Below are positions 62,271-64,000 of a stretch of DNA of 64,000 nt, in pieces. The DNA lies in the NCBI GenBank assembly GCA_900708905.1, contig CAADRB010000002.1, positions 5,527,390-5,591,389 on the forward strand. Reading direction: 5' to 3'. The translations under genes were made by a program, and so were the position numbers. This DNA comes from Hymenolepis diminuta. Taxonomy: Eukaryota > Platyhelminthes > Cestoda > Cyclophyllidea > Hymenolepididae. Within the stretch, counting starts at the first letter, position 1. Each line of letters opens with the position of its first letter. Under the pieces are notes generated by a model, which searched no databases, had not been told where the DNA came from, and saw nothing but the letters and a program-made list of their open reading frames with translations.

Positions 62271-63930
62271 TTATTGACTGTAAAAGAGAAGTCAGTAATT
62301 AGTAGGACAAAAAATTGCTGTTTAAATTAACAAAAAGGAGGCGAAATTACGTACCCTTTAAGCATCTCTCTTGCGCGATTAATGGCTGCATTGAATTGAG
62401 TCAGGTCTTGTTCAGTCTAAAGCAGAAAAAGGTAGTAAATACAGTGATCTGAATTACTTTCAACACTACCAAGTCACAAAACTCCTCTATTTTTAAAGAT
62501 TTATAAAGAAGCACATCGAATAATAACGATTTGACTATTTTGATCTACGAGACAACAATAAAGAAATTTAAGCAAGATATTAATCAGCTTTGGAATGACA
62601 GGCAGTCTTAAGGAAGAGCATTAATATAACTACTCAAAGGAATGCAAAACAATTTCACAATTTTCATTGTGGGGAAGCAAAAGAAACCGTGTAAGCAAAG
62701 TTCAGTAGGAAATAAAGGGAGAAAATGGAAGATAGGGCGACAAAACAGCTACTTCAGTTGTTTTTCGGATTCGGGTTGTAGAATATTCACTTACGAGTAG
62801 TTTACAGTTTTTCGTTCCAAAATTCAAATTTCATAATTCGTCTTCTCATCTACTGACCAAATTCTCAAGTACAATGTTTAGAGCTTATTGACCCGTTGTT
62901 TAAATATACTGGTCGGTCTTGCCACCTCAGTTTATTTCTTCTCACGATGGCCGAGATAGCAGCGTGACTTTGACGTAGCAGAATTCACAGTAAGAACAAA
63001 CAAAACACTTTCTCAAATCTAACCTGACGTGACACATTAATATTTTGAGTGCGGGTGGTTAACAATCTTGAATATTCCAGAAGCATCTTTCTACAAGGAT
63101 AGGTTCAAGATTCCTTGCAGTGAAGGAGAGCATAGTCTAATATCTGGTTGAGAAACTGGTAAAATAATCATCATACTGTAGATAATTAACCCATACAATC
63201 TGAGTCTATGAGTTAGTGAGTGAAGAATACTATTAAACAATAAATTCAAGGAAGAAGTGGGAAATTACCTTGAACCTAAGACCCAATGTCATGACCTCGC
63301 CTTCTACCTCTTCAGAGAAATCCCTGGCCGCCCAAAAAACAGCATAATCCGCTTGAGTCAGCGGTTTGAAGTTGGGCAATTCTGCGGTGACGGTTTGATT
63401 AGCACAAATCTTGAGGACTTGATCCCTACGCATTAATATACGCGCATAACTGATACCACCATCCAGTTTAACATCTGCGGGCAATACGGTGCGCGAATCA
63501 AGGTACTCAGCAGGTGGATCGTTCTTTGGACGCACAAGAACCTTCATATCACCAATACCTCGCTGCTTCCATTCAGTATCCACCATGCGATAGAGCTTAC
63601 ATCGACGAAGAAACAAACACACTTCACCCTCTTCACCTGTTTTAGTCTCGACCAAGCTGGGGAGTGGGATGAGGGGCTCGAACTGCGGGTCGGGTTCACT
63701 TTCACCATCCCCTTCGTCATCATTCTGAGTTATCGAATCGCCCTTGTCGTCAGAAGATTTTAGAGCGTTAGCGAAAAGAGTTGTACCAGCCCCAGCCCAT
63801 GAAGGAGGGTCAGATGTCTTGGGTTTCAACCAAGAAGGTGTAGAATCAGCGTCCTTACTCAGCGCACCGAAACCTCCGAATACACCACCACTTGTTGATG
63901 AGGAGCCCAGGAGGCTGCTGAACAGGCCAC
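62271..63930 (-). CDS. RANBP2: RanBP2/Nup358-like nucleoporin, 3' part (Ran-binding domain); continues past the window
   Basis: Exons 63269-63930, 62355-62416 and a tentative terminal exon 62271-62277, in phase. The first begins with a Phe-Gly-type segment (GGLFSSLLGS, GGVFGGFGAL), then Ser/Asp-rich spacer. A Ran-binding domain follows: FEPLIPLPSLVETKTGEEGE, AKLYRMVD-like CKLYRM, WKQRGIGDMKVL, ARILMRRDQVLKICANQ, WAARDFSEE, LGLRFK, then TEQDLTQFNAAINRAREMLK in the next exon. This binds Ran-GTP at the cytoplasmic face of the pore. FEPLIPLP and LRRDQ-type blocks match RanBP2 best, better than RanBP1 or RanBP3. The domain contains an insert after KVLVRPK of about 25 residues (PAEYLDSRTVLPADVKLD and neighbours). 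The protein would end GQ-stop right after the domain, without the cyclophilin domain of vertebrate RanBP2. The 5' end is off the window, so the total number of domains is unknown. Confidence 0.85.
62650..63010 (+). repeat. Dispersed repeat family B, long copy (B8)
   Basis: Begins with ACAATTTTCATTGTGGGGAAG, the same palindromic head as B2 and B3, and continues 'TTCGGATTCGGGTTGTAGAA', 'TTCCAAAATTCAAATTTCAT', 'GAGCTTATTGACCCGTTG', 'GGTCGGTCTTGCCACCTCAG', 'GATGGCCGAGATAGCA'. It lies in an intron of the RanBP2-like gene (62417-63268). Confidence 0.7.
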
Positions 63931-64000
63931 CTAAAATGAAAAAAATCAATAAAACTATTAGTTAACTAGGTCCCTGCAAAACGGTAGCTGAAAAACAAAA

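Noticed and set aside
1..64000. CRISPR arrays, bacterial operons, rRNA or functional tRNA genes
   Set aside because: No regularly spaced identical repeats and no bacterial-type gene organisation were seen. The tRNA-like segments all carry a shared non-tRNA body and degenerate boxes, so they are SINE copies, not tRNA genes.

Overview
This window is an A+T-rich animal nuclear contig, about one third G+C by eye. It contains genes split by GT-AG introns of very uneven size, dispersed repeats, and one 141-bp assembly gap. I think it is a flatworm (Platyhelminthes), and a tapeworm fits best: base composition, several introns of 31-46 bp next to introns of several kb, short intergenic distances, and mariner, Ty3/gypsy and tRNA-like short repeats inside introns. 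The phylum is an inference. The animal origin is secure from the proteins.

Layout. 1-2040: nothing recognised. 2207-2758 (+): an intronless linker histone H1 with a small promoter island and an AATAAA signal. 2830-19490: about 16 kb with no recognisable gene, holding dispersed repeats, a G+C-rich island with an AC microsatellite, and the gap. 19812-31989 (-): a complete importin-7/8 gene that I could join from 12 exons into 1067 codons plus stop, with every splice phase agreeing. Its long fifth intron holds a dead Ty3/gypsy element and tRNA-like repeats. 34686-46405 (+): a BICRA/GLTSCR1-type subunit of the ncBAF (SWI/SNF) complex, nine exons read to the stop, first exon unresolved. 47116-56556 (+): a complete 4-exon phosphopantothenate-cysteine ligase (PPCS). 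Its last intron starts with a GC donor and carries a 967-bp mariner remnant with perfect terminal inverted repeats. 62271-63930 (-): the 3' end of a RanBP2/Nup358-like nucleoporin with a Ran-binding domain, continuing beyond the right edge.

The genes do not form one pathway. Importin-7/8 and the RanBP2-like protein both serve Ran-dependent nuclear transport. H1 (a cargo class of importin-7 in vertebrates) and BICRA act on chromatin. PPCS performs the second step of coenzyme A synthesis. Their proximity is probably accidental, except that BICRA and PPCS lie head to tail about 0.7 kb apart and could share a transcript.

Two dispersed repeat families were found by comparing stretches by eye: family A, tRNA-like (SINE type, about ten copies), and family B (about eight copies, some with a hairpin head). 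I saw no sign of a defence system, CRISPR array or gene cluster of unknown function. The most unusual features are repeat structure and intron structure.
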